Shown here piece by piece: positions 45,308 to 57,338 of a stretch of DNA of 64,000 bases. This DNA comes from Aquanectria penicillioides (Eukaryota; Ascomycota; Sordariomycetes; Hypocreales; Nectriaceae), in contig PYIU01000001.1 of the NCBI GenBank assembly GCA_003415625.1, positions 5,704,746-5,768,745 on the forward strand. The letters are read 5' to 3'. The notes under the pieces were generated by a model, which made no database searches, was not told the DNA's origin, and worked only from the letters and a program-made list of their open reading frames with translations. The position numbers and the translations under genes were made by a program. Each line of letters opens with the position of its first letter. Positions within the stretch are counted from its first letter, which is position 1.

Positions 45308-47744
45308 AGGAGGAGAGTGTTGCTTATTCTGGCGGAGAGGAGTGCTGACATTGAAACGGGATGTGGTGGAAGGCCAGGGCGTCAACCACGGTTTGAAACC
45401 CTTGAAACGAACCACAGGATAATTCGCATATACGGTGCAGAGACAAGGCGTCTTGGAGACGGAGCCTCGGGACCCAAGACTTGGATTGGTGTCTGGGGGG
45501 GCTATGTGGTTTAGCCAGTACATTATCAAATTGGGGGCTTAGGGGGGGGTGCATCGTGGACAAGGGGAGACCACGTTGTCTTGTGTACCACATGTATATG
45601 ATTACTCTGACGGTATTTTTCAGAGACCTTGCGCAAGTAGATTTGGAGGACGGTGTAAACAGATTATAGAGGGTCCTCGAACCATTGCATGGCCTCATCC
45701 ACATGTCTGATTCTGCACACACTTTTTTTTTTTTTTTGCATGTGATTGTGAGCATCTCGTTGAAGCGATTGTGGGTCCCGCATGCCGATATCAAAGGGTC
45801 AAACACCTAAAGACGGATATGGAAGTTGGCATTCGGAGGTAATTGGTCATGGGAGCAGAGCCTCAAGGCTAGTAAGAGAAGAGATGAAGCTTAGACCAGG
45901 CCAAGCCGGACAGACAGACCTGGCTTGAGTTGATTCATCTCGTGGCTCGTCATCGTCGCGGGATCTGCAATGGGATCTTGCGGCGTGCCTGCAGCCGACA
46001 ACATGGGCGAACCGGCCGATGGTACCTTTTGTTCCAGAAGTCGTAATACCGGAGTCCAACGTGGGCCTGGGATTGGGAGAGACGGATGTCACACCTACAT
46101 GTTGTGCGGTATACATACATCCATGATAGGAACAAGACACACTTGGCAGGCTGGTTGCAACCAACAAGTGACGTGGGAGATCTGGATTGGGAAATCCGCC
46201 CAATCCTTCGTCATCTGGCTCTCCCCCCCCCCTCTTCGCTACTCAGGCCAACCGCCCTGCTGGGCTGATGTAGATATGCACAACCAACCGTTGCTACGTC
46301 CGGTTCCATGGCTCGTAAGGCCTTGAACTACCGAGTGTCCGGCAACCGGCCAGATCCGTCTGCCCGGCCGGCCGCCGCACCCGCCTCTCTCGGAGGGCGG
46401 ATTTGCCTAGATGGGGGATATGCTTTGCGGTATACTCGGTGGGTATGGTATTCCCTCAAGCCCAGCGGAGCTTCCCTTCCCTGCGGCACCAACGGTCCAG
46501 CCACACAGGGAGGCCCAAATAGGTGATGACCGTCCCGGGACCGGAGTGTTCTCGGGGTTCGTCCAGCTGACTGCATCTCTTTCCATGTTGCGTGTGTGAA
46601 CCCCACGATGGCAAGATGGGTCCCCAGTTTTCTCCACGCTGCGACGAACGGAGTGGGGAGGACAGGCAGCTGGCATTGGCCCGCGAGGGAGCTCGTCAGA
46701 AGGGAGAAACGGCCTCGGTCGGTCGGTGACGATGCTGAAGATGGTGGAGAGTGAGGAAAAAGTGCGAGGAGAAAGCGGGTTACCCCCCCGCGAGCCGAAG
46801 CCGAGGCAAGACAGAACAGCGCGGCGGGCCGGGGCCCGGAGGTACGTACCGCTCTAGGTATTTCGCCGGGGTAGGGAGCTCAGTGGGATATCTCTTTCCA
46901 TCGAACGTTTTCTTATATTACTGCAGATGTAGCTGCGCGTAGAAAATGATGCTGTCGCCCCCTCTGCTCTGCTCTGCTCCGTGCTGATATAGATCCCCCC
47001 TTTCGACCCTGTTGCGCGCCATCCTGCCAACAAAAAATTTCTTCGCGTTGCTGTGATACAGTTCCATCGAGAGACGGAGAAGAGCCGGTCGCAACCACGG
47101 CATACGAAGTACAGACATCCGGACGCACACTTTTTGTGCCACCCTCCATCTTGACCAAACAGGCAGTCGCGCAAAAGTCACAGTGACAAGTCGTACTTGC
47201 AGCTGAAGTAACGGCGGCAGTCGCAACAAAAAAAAACCGCCATCACCACCCCAGTGACGTATCAACCGGGATTTTTCTGACGTTGGCTTTGTTGGGGTGC
47301 ATATCTTCTGGCTTCTCGCCCTCCTTTGCTCTTGTCACTCGACCGTCTTTTTTTTGTTCCCTCTCCTTCTTTCTTCTCTTTCTCAACGGCCAAATCTACG
47401 GCGCGATAAACATAGACTCCAGCGCTACTCGAAGCAACCGCGATTGTGCAGCCTAGATTGCGCCGCTGTCCTACCGCCAGCCCGCTGACCACTGGTTGAC
47501 TCCCGCTCCGGCTCCAACTTCCACTCCTACACCTCCAGCTACTACCGAGATCGTCTCCATCTCCATTCTTCTCTCCCCTCGGCCGAAAACCACCCCACAC
47601 TTTCCGCCCGCCTCTCTCCGCATTCCATCCAGGGACTCTCAACATCCGAGAGCCTCTTATTGCTCCCTGTCCCCATTCCTATCGAGCTCCCCCCTCGCCT
47701 TCTCTCCTCCCCTCCAACCCCCCTCCCGCCGCAGCCCCTCCGCC
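45308..47744. other. Long upstream region of CRC1
   Basis: 2.4 kb without a supportable gene, between the CDF transporter and CRC1. CCTCGG occurs at 45465, 46713 and 47577, and CCGAGG at 46801. The last 450 bp are strongly pyrimidine-rich on the plus strand (leader-like). Reading frames here are short or low-complexity. Confidence 0.55.
46713..47582. promoter_or_regulatory. CCTCGG motifs upstream of CRC1
   Basis: Three copies of the FarA/FarB-type core: 46713-46718 (plus), 46801-46806 (minus) and 47577-47582 (plus), 160-1,030 bp upstream of the CRC1 start. In Aspergillus the orthologue acuH responds to acetate and fatty acids. The motif is short, so this is suggestive only. Confidence 0.35.
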
Positions 47745-48822
47745 ATGTCTGCCGCCGAGTCCCCCGACGCCCTCGCTCCCGTCGTGGAGACCATCTCCAA
47801 CGTCGTTCCCAAGCAGCAGCCCAAGGACGAGTCCAAGACCGCCGCCTCTGGCCTTGCCCAACAGCTTCGCTCCTTCGCCGCCGGTGGCTTTGGTGGGATC
47901 TGCGCTGTCATTGTCGGTCATCCTTTTGATCTCGTCAAGGTCCGCCTTCAGACCGCCGAGCGTGGCGTTTATTCGTCCGCTGTCGATGTCGTCCGCAAGA
48001 GCATTGCCCGCGATGGCCTACGGAGAGGTCTTTACGCTGGCGTGAGTGCGCCGCTGGTCGGCGTCACTCCTATGTGTATGTGTAACCCTGTTTTCTTTGC
48101 GTGTTTTGTCTGTCATGAGCCTATACGCTAATAACCTTGCCTTGTCTCTAGTCGCCGTTTCTTTCTGGGGCTACGACGTCGGCAAGCAGATTGTCGGCTC
48201 CGTCTCTGAGGTGCCTGCCGAAGGCCTCACCATTGGACAGATCTCGACCGCCGGTTTCCTCTCCGCTATTCCCATGACCGCCATCACGGCCCCCTTCGAG
48301 CGCGTAAAGGTCATCCTCCAGGTCCAAGGTCAGAAGCAGCTTGCTCCCGGCGAGAAGCCCAAGTACAATGGTGGTCTAGACGTCGTCCGACAGCTCTACC
48401 GCGAGGGAGGTGTCCGCTCCGTCTTCCGTGGCAGTGCTGCCACTCTTGCCCGTGACGGTCCTGGTTCTGCCGCCTACTTCGCCGCCTATGAGTACATCAA
48501 GCGATCTCTCACCCCTGTTGATCCGACTACCGGAAAGCCTAGCGGCCAGCTGAGCCTTACCGCCATCACTTGCGCCGGTGCTGCTGCTGGTGTCGCCATG
48601 TGGATTCCTGTCTTCCCCGTCGATACCGTCAAGTCCCGCCTGCAGACCGCTGAAGGCAACGTTACGATTGGCGGTGTCATTCGCGACCTCTACGGCAAGG
48701 GAGGCTTCCGCGCCTTCTTCCCTGGATTCGGTCCCGCGCTCGCCCGTGCTGTGCCTGCCAATGCTGCCACCTTCCTGGGCGTGGAGTTGGCGCACCAAGC
48801 CATGAACAAGATGTTCAACTAA
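47745..48822 (+). CDS. CRC1: Mitochondrial carnitine/acylcarnitine carrier
   Basis: Inner-membrane antiporter exchanging acyl- or acetyl-carnitine for carnitine, bringing peroxisomal acetyl units to the mitochondrion (Aspergillus AcuH). Exons 47745-48075 and 48152-48822, 76-nt intron (gtatgt...ctag), 333 residues. Three mitochondrial-carrier repeats, each with the signature motif: HPFDLVKVRLQT, APFERVKVILQVQ, FPVDTVKSRLQT. The second repeat has GEKPKYNGGLDVVRQLY, matching the carnitine carrier subgroup; the third ends FGPALARAVPANAATFLGVE. An N-terminal ~35-residue extension (PVVETISNVVPKQQPKDESK) precedes the first helix. Subgroup assignment is from motif pattern; other SLC25 members are less likely. 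It works in the same route as FOX2. Confidence 0.92.
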
Positions 48823-49655
48823 AAGAGCAGTTAGGCAAAGTAGAGAAGAGATTATTACACTGGAGGAAGCATACTATTTTCAACAAAGATACAATGCGAA
48901 GATGCGCAAAAGTTTCCGAGTCGCAATTAGAGACGACTCGTTTTGTGGTTAGGTTCATGTGGAAAGTCGAGCGGTTTCATGACGTCAGGCGTTCAGTTGT
49001 TGGGCATGTGATACACATGCGTATCTAAATGACGCGCCCATACCTAGATGTTATTATTGGCATTATGCGTGCCTTTTTCTGGTTGTATTTTTTTTTGGCC
49101 ATATATATATCCCATAGATGATTTCAAAGAAGGGAGCATTTTCAGAGAGAAGAGTGGTGCAGCATAGGTAGACTACATGCGGAGTCAAAGTTAACCACGC
49201 ATCATATATTTGGACAATCTCCATTTGGTCCCCCTTTCCCCGTGCCAGTTTCCCACTCACTACAATTTCTGGAGTGTGCTTCAAGTCTCAAGTACAGGAG
49301 GATATCATTTCGTTCCCTTTCCGTTTGCCCAATCCCAAACCCCGAATAAAATAACAAAAAAAAAAAGTACAGAACAAGCAATTATCCGTGTCCGCCGTGT
49401 CCCCAATTGACATAAGTGAATATTGAGCCTTGCCCCTTTCGCCGATGCTATGAGTAGATGGGACAGACCTGCCTGTCGTGAAATTAAAAACCGATACGAC
49501 CAAACAGGAAGCAACGCGCTAGAAGTAACAAGGTATAAGTGTGTGAGAGAAGGGATATTTCCGGTTGCATTTTCCCCATCGCATAGGGGACGTTTGGATC
49601 ATCTCTCTACCTAGCGTGGTGTCTTGATCGTCAGATTCGTCATTGATTATGTGCT
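48823..49655. other. Convergent 3' flanks of CRC1 and the histidine-phosphatase gene
   Basis: 0.8 kb, AT-rich, with T10 near 49088 and A11 near 49357. No gene seen. Confidence 0.55.
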
Positions 49656-51909
49656 TCAAGCACGCTCAGTAGTGGTCCAGCGTCTCTTCGAGAAGCTCAG
49701 GTCGCGAAGCCGATCAGCCTCACCTGGAGGCAGCGGCAAGCCCCAAGTCCCGCCAAGACCATCTCCCAATTGCGCAATGGAGATCTCCTCGGCAGGCTTT
49801 TCAAACTCCACGTTCGTCCTGATTCGGATGGGGGCAGAGAGGATGGGCCCTCTCGGTTTGCTGACGAGGTGCGAGTCCCCTCCCATTGGAGGAAAAGAGA
49901 ACATGCCCAGTGTGGGCACTGCCGGAGGCGGCAGTTCGGAAGATAAAATGGGTAATGAGATCGACTGGGGCATCAGAAAGTCTAGGACTGGAGACTCGGG
50001 CTCCTTTGAGGCCGGTGCGGAAGCCAAGACCGAGTCCATCGGCTGGTTCTCCTGGTTCTCCGGGTCCCGAATCTTGAATCGAGTCTGGTCAAAATTTGGC
50101 AACAAGGCGTCAAAGTCTTCTTTCTCGTCGTTAGTATTGCTGCCGCCATCATCCATTAATCTCAAAGACGAGGGCGCAGGCGACCACAGTCCGAAGGAGG
50201 GGCTGCTGACTCCGGGCGAGCTGCTCCTCGGTCCGATCGCACCCGTTCCAAACGCAGTGACCCTCGGAGATGGTTTTTGAGAGCCCGATTCTCGGCGTAT
50301 CGACGATCCCAAAATCGCGCTGGCAGATGTGCTACGGCTGCCGTTGGCTAGAAGAGGTTCGGATGTATAAACAAAGGAGCCCATGAGGGGCCCAGTTCCA
50401 TTGGCATCGCTGATGCTTGGGGCACGACCACGACGACCTGCTGGCACCGGGAACATGTCCCCGGAAGTGGAGCGAGCAGAGATCGGGGTTGAAGTAGTCG
50501 AGCGCAGGTGATCGGTGCTTGCAGACAGTCGGATCTCGAAGAGTTCGTGGGGTGATACATAAGGCTCCGAAGTAGGGTCCTGAGCTTGGGTGGTGGCAAG
50601 TAGGTTATCGTAGCTGGCATCGTCCTTTCGAACTGCCATAGTAATGGATGCAATGCCGACATCCATGAGAACGGGTTGATGTGTAATAGCGCCGATCAAT
50701 GCATTGCAGCCGGCGCCGTGCGACACGATAATGACGACTGTCTCCACTTCCTCCTCGTCCGAAGGGGTAGAATCATCGTCATTCCCATTCTGCATGCTTC
50801 TAGTCACCATCTCGGTGGGGGCATCTGTGGTAGAATACCAGTGTGCAAGCTTCTTCAGCCCCCTGCGAAATCGCTTGTGCATTGCTGTCCATTCCTCACC
50901 AAACTGGCCGCCATCACCAAAATCAAGAGGCCCTCTCATTGAGTCCCATTGATAATCCACCACCATGCAGTGATCTCGGGCGTGAGCCACAAATCCCTCC
51001 GGAATTCTACCTGAGCTAGAAATAGCGTAATTTGGCTTTGGAACAGAATAGCCCTTCTTTTGGTCGAGCTGGCCCGCGAGCTGGCCGGATAACGCGGCAG
51101 CCATGGACGAGGTTGGCGCGGAGCTACTGATGCTGGACGTATCCCTGTCCGAGGAGGACGAGGGAGGTGCCTGCATCGCATGTATAGAAGGGCTTGCACT
51201 TGGTGAACCATTCCACAAGGAGCCAGATGAGCTCCTGTGGGAGTGAGCAGTGGTAGGAGCACTCATCAGAGAACTATAATCTTCCCGTCTCAACAGGTCA
51301 GCCTTTGCGCTGCCGACCATGAGAGCAGCGCCGGGCGGCGGGGTTATCATTTCGAAGTATTCGGGGCATAGCCATTCTCCCAAGAAAGAGTCCAGCCGTA
51401 GGATAACTGGCTTGAAGTCGTTGGGCTTGGTCGTGGGGTGCGTCGCAGAAACGAAGACGTCAGAAGGCTGATGAGGGGACTCTGGGGGAGTCTGGGCAAG
51501 GCCGGAGCTAATGCCGATCGAAGTCTGGACGCATCGGAGGAAGGGCGAACTGTGAATAACGACTTTAAATCGACGTCGCTTTTTTGCACCATTTTTAGAA
51601 GTTTCATGTTCGATTTTGGCCTGCTCGAGGATGCTAGCTATTTGATTGCCTACTAGTCGCGACTGGAGAAAGCCGCCGTAGGTCAAGGGAGGATCGTATG
51701 GAGTGGGGGAGGAGAGATGCCATCGCTTGTCAGCGGCGTCGAGACGATTGCCGTGTCTATGGCGAGGTTAGTTGAGCTGTGATGAGGCGCGCAAACACAT
51801 GTGACGCGATGCGATGAGACATCATGGGAAGAGGGGAGTTGGTTCCTGGGCGCAAAGGGGGATCCACCACGAACCTTACGACAAAGATGTAGGCCGGCGT
51901 ACCGCCCAT
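49656..51909 (-). CDS. Histidine-phosphatase (phosphoglycerate-mutase) superfamily protein with long disordered tail
   Basis: Exons 51909-51875 (35 nt) and 51756-49656, intron 51874-51757 (gttcgt...catag), 711 residues. The splice junction rebuilds IFVVRHGNRLDAADKRW, so the catalytic RHG motif is split across the intron (Arg12-His13-Gly14). A second core His lies in VVIIVSHGAGCNALIGA. SSPFLRCVQTSIGISSGL supplies the usual second arginine. The phosphatase fold occupies roughly residues 1-350 with a Ser-rich insertion (HSHRSSSGSLWNGSPSASPS). The remaining ~360 residues are Ser/Pro-rich and probably disordered, with many phosphorylatable SP sites. Family members dephosphorylate small molecules or proteins; the substrate here is unknown. 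Gene start follows MGGTPAY, the usual fungal N-terminus of this subgroup. Confidence 0.85.
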
Positions 51910-54900
51910 GATGACGGTGACGGCAACTTGGCACGCGCGAGATTTCGAGAAGGGAGATCCCTGAAGGGAGTTAAAGAAAGAAGAGGGAGAGAAAGAAGAG
52001 GATGAGAAAGAAGATTAAAGAATTTCTGGAACGAGTTGGGGCACGAGGATATGACGAGGGTGCCCAGGGGGTGGTTCAGGTTCAGACGGCAAGTACCATG
52101 TAGATGTGTACTTGGGGGAGCTCCGTGACTCGGACGGTTCCAGGATCACGCCGGGGCCGTTTGGGCAGTTTGCCGCCCTGCGCTGGCGTGTGCTGTGTTG
52201 CGCAAACAGGCGCCCGGTGCAGGCGACCGCCAGGGTGCAGCACTGGGGAAGGGTGGGCAGAGAAAGGGATGCGGCCAAGTGTGGCACGGGCGAGATGTAC
52301 GTCTTTGGTTGGCGACGGCGTTGGTGATGGTGATGGTTGGGTATTGGTGTAGATATAGCGGGAGGGCTAAGAGACAGCAGTAAAAGAGGGCGTTCAGAGC
52401 TGCTTGAGTGGCCAGGCAGACAGAAGGGTTGAAGCGACGGGAGTCGAAGAACACGCAACAGGGCTGATGCGGAGAAGGAAAGGGGAGAAGAGAAAGATAG
52501 AGAGATGAGAAGAGGAGTCAGGCGGAGAGAGCGGAGAGAACGGCAAGGAAATGGGGAGAGCTGTGGTTTTTGGCGATGGTGTCCTGGTGACTGACTGCCT
52601 GTCTGGGGCAGGAGGCAACGAACGGACAGGAGAGATGAGATGGTCTGGGCTGGGAATGGCTTGTGAGAGGGGGGCGTCGTGGCGGGGTAAGAAGGGTATA
52701 ATGAATAATTAAGCTCAGCGAGCAGGTCGGTAGGTGGAGAGACAACGAAGGCGAGAACCTCGAAGCAAGCGACTTTGACGCAAAAGGCAGGCATCTAGGT
52801 CTTCAGGGGGCTTCGCTGTCGCAACTCTCTCTTGAACTGGACGAACTACGTACACGGGGTACGGGGGGCATTGCTGCTCCGCGGTTGTTCAAAACAATCG
52901 CATCGGTACGAATACGTGTGATGCTATGCTACGTACGGACTCGATGGCCTAGGGCCGAGGCGGACGCCGGCTTTCCATCGGTCTCGGATTCTTGGTGGTT
53001 GGAGCACCTCAGGCTAAAAATGAGCAGGAGAAAAAAAAAAAAAAACACAGCTTGGTGCAATGGGATGAATCTTTGGTCCCTCGTGATGCTCATGCGGTTG
53101 CTGCTGGCTGGTCGGCGGCTGACAGCAAAGGGCAAAATACAGTATAATGTACGTCACCATGCGACATGCTAGCATGCAAATGTTCAAACGCCGCCCAAAA
53201 AGGGACCAGAAAAGAAAAAAGCCGACCAACGAGAACGCGACCCAGCTTGGCCCTGGCTGGGCTCAGCTAGGCCCCCTCCTGGTCACCTTCCTGGTCACCC
53301 TCCTGGACTGCTGCGGTGCTGGGGTCCTTTATGGCTGATGATGCTGGCGCTGCTGCTGGCGCGGGATGCACATAATGTACAGTTACTATACGGAGTACAT
53401 GGCTCCTCCTACTGTGCTTTTTGTCTTGTCTAGTGCGGATGCAACAGCACAGAGCTCAGGCGCGCTCACAGCCAACCGAAGCTGCCAGCCCCGGCGAGTG
53501 GATTCGTGGAAACACGCCCCCCGAGACCTGAGTCCTGCGTTACGTCCGTTCTTGCCCCGTCCCTTCTCCGTCACTAAAAGTTAAAGTGCTCATGTCGCGG
53601 GTCTGTTGTCGCGCTTTTTTTTTTTTTTCATGTGATTGTGGTGAAATTGCGCTGCCAATTCTCCAGCGCATCTGCCGCCACTCAAAACGCCTCCTTCAGG
53701 CCTCACTCACCCTCTCGACCGGGTTCCCGCCCTGCCCAGAAGCCACCCTTCCCTCCCCCCAAACTTTCCAGGTGAATGGAACCAAGCGAGAACTCTCTCT
53801 CCATAACAGTGCTCACCTGACCAACCCCCCGGTGATGGGGTTTCTGTCGTTTGCTACCGATACTGTTGCTCACCTCCCCGTGCTGCCCACTGTCTGCTTT
53901 CCCCTCCCTCGTCATGCCCGCCCCGTCCTGGTCTTGTCCCGTCATGGCGGCTTGCATTCGCCTAGCAATGGTGGGCATTTGCTAGTCATGCCCTCGACAT
54001 GCCATTAGAGGGGATCAACTTCAACTAGCAAGCCTCCTAGTGCCGGACTTCTGCATCTTCCTGGCCGACGTTTGGTCGCTCTTGTGCCTGTCAGTGACCC
54101 TCGCACTCGGTCGGTCGATGGTCTTCTCTGCCGTCATGCCGCAGGCTTCCAGGTTGCTTCTGGTGGAGTCGTTGCAGGGTCCCCCTCTTTCGTAGGCCAG
54201 ATCATCATCGGTCGTCTCGTTTCTCGCCAGACCAGGTAGATGGGCCGTGCCAAGGGTCACCGGCCGTGACTCCGTCTCATGAGGACATGACGAGTGTGAC
54301 CAAGGTCTTTTTCCGTCCTCATCTCGCTCCCAGCTCAGCCGATGCCGATGCTCGGGCCTAATGCCGCTCTGATCTTGGGAACGGTCGCCGAGCCGGGGGT
54401 CGGTCATCTCCATCTGGTTTTATGTACGCATCGCCTCCACAATCCACAATGATACGCATTGTTGTACCAAGATTCGTCGAACGCCGTTCAGAAGACAAAC
54501 CCGAGGTCTTTTTTCCTGTTCAGTCTCATGGCAAATATTCCGCAATCGGAAGTTCTTACCCTTCACTTTCCTACACCCCGTTCCCACATGGACTGGATAT
54601 AGCGCACTACGGTGGTGCAACGTCAGCTGGCCGATTACCTTTTTCTTTTTTTCTCCCTCCGACAATTGCATCTCAACCACAATGCTATAATCAGTGAATG
54701 GCGCTTCACCACGCGTATCTGGTCCCATTCTCATGTCCTCCGCGACCAGGGGCCTGCAAAGCCATGTCAGAAAATCAGAGCATGGGACTGTAGGCAATCG
54801 CCCCAACACCAGCATCCCCCTACCTGGCGTGGCCTCTGTCGAACGATCCCAATATCCTGGGAAGTTGGCCAACAAGTCAACAAAATAGGCTGGCGAATAA

Positions 54901-55412
54901 GACAGTGACAGCTCCTTGGCTGGGCCGATGCGATATAATTTTGTCATTTGATTCACTCCCAATGCCTTCAGCGTCCATTTTCCCAACTCTTTAATCCGTT
55001 CAGCACTGCTGAGGCCATCATCAACTCAATCTCACACAATTTGGGACAATGGCTTACCAATTCGCCATGTTCCCCCCTCAGGCACTGACAGCAATTCCCC
55101 CCAATCGGGAAATTGTTAGTGCAGGAGCTTACTCTGGACTAGCGCCAGGGGAGGTTCGTCGGGCCTGCAACTCCGACACTCCGGGCCAAGTGTTCCCAAT
55201 CAAGCATGCCATTCTCGTGACTTCATGCTGAGCTGTGCTCTGCGACATCCATTTGTAAGCCCTTCAGGGATTCACATCAGCATCCCGTCGCAGCGGTCGC
55301 AACAGTCGCTCCAGGACATGTTGCCCGTCGCATTGGGCCTATAACTCTTGTATCTAGCAGGAGCCCTTTCGTCGATCCAACTTTCCTCCCTTGTCGTCTT
55401 CGTCATCGCGCA
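51910..55412. other. 3.5-kb region between the phosphatase gene and GPI8
   Basis: No gene I can support. 51.9-52.8 kb on the minus strand is Ser/Pro/Leu low-complexity reading frame, better explained as the pyrimidine-rich leader of the phosphatase gene. T14 lies at about 53616. Two minus frames, 54986-54420 and 54413-54021, share one phase separated by a single stop, without recognisable domains. The end of the region is the GPI8 promoter. Confidence 0.45.
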
Positions 55413-56635
55413 ATGAACCTCTCCGTCCTTCGATTCCACGCCCTCGTGGCGGCGACGCTGTTCGCAACCGTCGCCTTGGCTGAGCACACAAGCAACTGGG
55501 CGGTCCTCGTCTGCACATCCCGATTCTGGTTCAACTACCGCCATCTCGCCAATGTCCTCTCCATGTATCGTACCGTGAAACGCCTAGGCATTCCCGACTC
55601 CCAGATCATCCTCATGCTCCCTGACGACATGGCTTGCAACCCACGCAACGCCTTCCCCGGCACAGTGTACAGCAATTCCGATCGCGCCGTTGATTTATAC
55701 GGAGACAACATTGAGGTCGACTACCGTGGCTACGAGGTCACCGTCGAGAACTTTATCCGCCTGCTCACCGACCGCGTTGGCGCCGAGATGCCTCGAAGCA
55801 AGCGACTCCTTACCGATGACCGTAGCAATATCCTAGTGTATATGACTGGCCACGGTGGTAATGAATTCCTCAAGTTCCAGGATGCCGAGGAGATTGGTGC
55901 TTGGGATCTTGCCGATGCCTTTGAGCAGATGTGGGAGAAGAAGAGGTGCGTATCAGAGTCATCTTCCCCCCTGTCGTCCAGTACTCACTAATGTCGGCCA
56001 GATACCACGAGATCTTGTTCATGATCGATACCTGCCAAGCGAATACGATGTACAGCAGATTCTACTCCCCCAACATTATCGCTACCGGTTCATCCGAGCT
56101 CGATCAGTCATCCTACTCACACCACGCTGACAATGATGTCGGTGTCGCCGTCATCGATCGTTACACATACTACAACCTTGAGTTCCTCGAGAATGAAGTC
56201 AAGGACTTGAACAGCCGCAAAACTGTCGGTGATTTGTTTGACAGCTACGACTATGACAAGATTCACTCCAATCCCGGATTCCGCTACGATCTGTTTGCCG
56301 GCGGTGCAGATGCTGCCCGTAACCGATTGATCACCGACTTCTTTGGCAATATCCAAAACGTCGAAGTTGATCATACTAAGAACCTAACGCTCGAAGAAGA
56401 TCTTCTAGCTCTAAGCAAGAAGATCGCTCAGCTACGACAAAAGGAGGCTGAGGAAGACGCTGCCGAGAGGGAGCATGCCAGCATTCCTGCTAGCGTCCCG
56501 ACGGAGGCAGCCAAGAAGTTCCAGCAGATCAAGGCCCTCACCGACGAGAACTCGTGGGTAAAGAAGGCGATTGGTGCCACTGCTCTAGCTGGCTGCGCCC
56601 TTCTCTGGGGTTTGGGATCGCTATTTGAAGGTTAA
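55413..56635 (+). CDS. GPI8: GPI-anchor transamidase catalytic subunit (PIG-K)
   Basis: Cysteine protease-like subunit of the ER GPI transamidase, which cleaves the C-terminal signal of proproteins and attaches the GPI anchor. Exons 55413-55945 and 56002-56635, 56-nt intron (gtgcgt...ccag), 388 residues. An N-terminal signal peptide ([13 protein letters not shown]) precedes the C13 peptidase domain, starting [20 protein letters not shown]. The catalytic pair is His147 (YMTGHGG) and Cys189 (MIDTCQA); [13 protein letters not shown] is typical. The C-terminus has one transmembrane segment ([20 protein letters not shown]), as in yeast Gpi8. All key residues are present. Confidence 0.96.
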
Positions 56636-57338
56636 ATAATTTTCAATCATTTGATATTATGTCATCCTTGAAGCTCGAAAACATCCCTTCAGTTCAGGGG
56701 AACCTAGAGAGCAAGCCAGATTCCGATGGGAAATTTGATAGTAACCGTGATATTGGGTTGTACGCAACCCCGGTCATTCTATCAGGCAACGCATGCAATC
56801 ATTGCAACGTCCTAATCGCCAGGCCCACGGATGTCAGCACGTCCGCTTGCCGTAGCATTAACCAGGAGGCTCAGATGGGCTGGGAGGAGGCCACAGCACA
56901 TGAACTACAGAAGCATGACTTTTTAGTGGAAGATTCGGGCATCCACCCCAAGCTTTGTGAAATATCGAACTTATCATAGATCCGCCCTTGTTATATACCC
57001 ATTCATCTATGGTTGAAGGATAATGAGAAATAAAATGCTTATTTAATACAAAATGCAAGGGGGTGTCGCAGGTTAGCAATACTCAAAACTATCTGTTGGT
57101 GCTTCGATACTCAAAGCCAGTGCCTTAGTCAGCAAGTCCTTTCAACCATCAACATTTCTAGACTTTTTGGTATGAACGCTTTCCAGACCGCGCCAGGGCT
57201 TCATTTTTTTTCCTCGCGGAAGAGTAGGGGCTTGCTTTTCCATTGAGCATGCTCACTCATCGTAAGCTAGAGACAATGAGTCCATGCCTTTCTAGGTAGC
57301 CACAATTCTTGAGCGGTTGAAAAGACCGAGTTTTCACC
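56636..57338. other. Intergenic between GPI8 and the TFIIIC gene
   Basis: 0.7 kb. A 106-codon frame at 56659-56979 has no recognisable features and starts only 24 bp after the GPI8 stop, so it probably lies in that gene's 3' UTR. The rest holds the TFIIIC subunit promoter. Confidence 0.5.

Noticed and set aside
52015..52794. 259-codon minus-strand frame upstream of the histidine-phosphatase gene
   Set aside because: Ser/Pro/Leu-rich low complexity from a pyrimidine-rich strand, best read as leader or promoter sequence.
56659..56979. 106-codon frame just after GPI8
   Set aside because: Starts 24 bp after the stop, has no features, and is likely in the 3' UTR.
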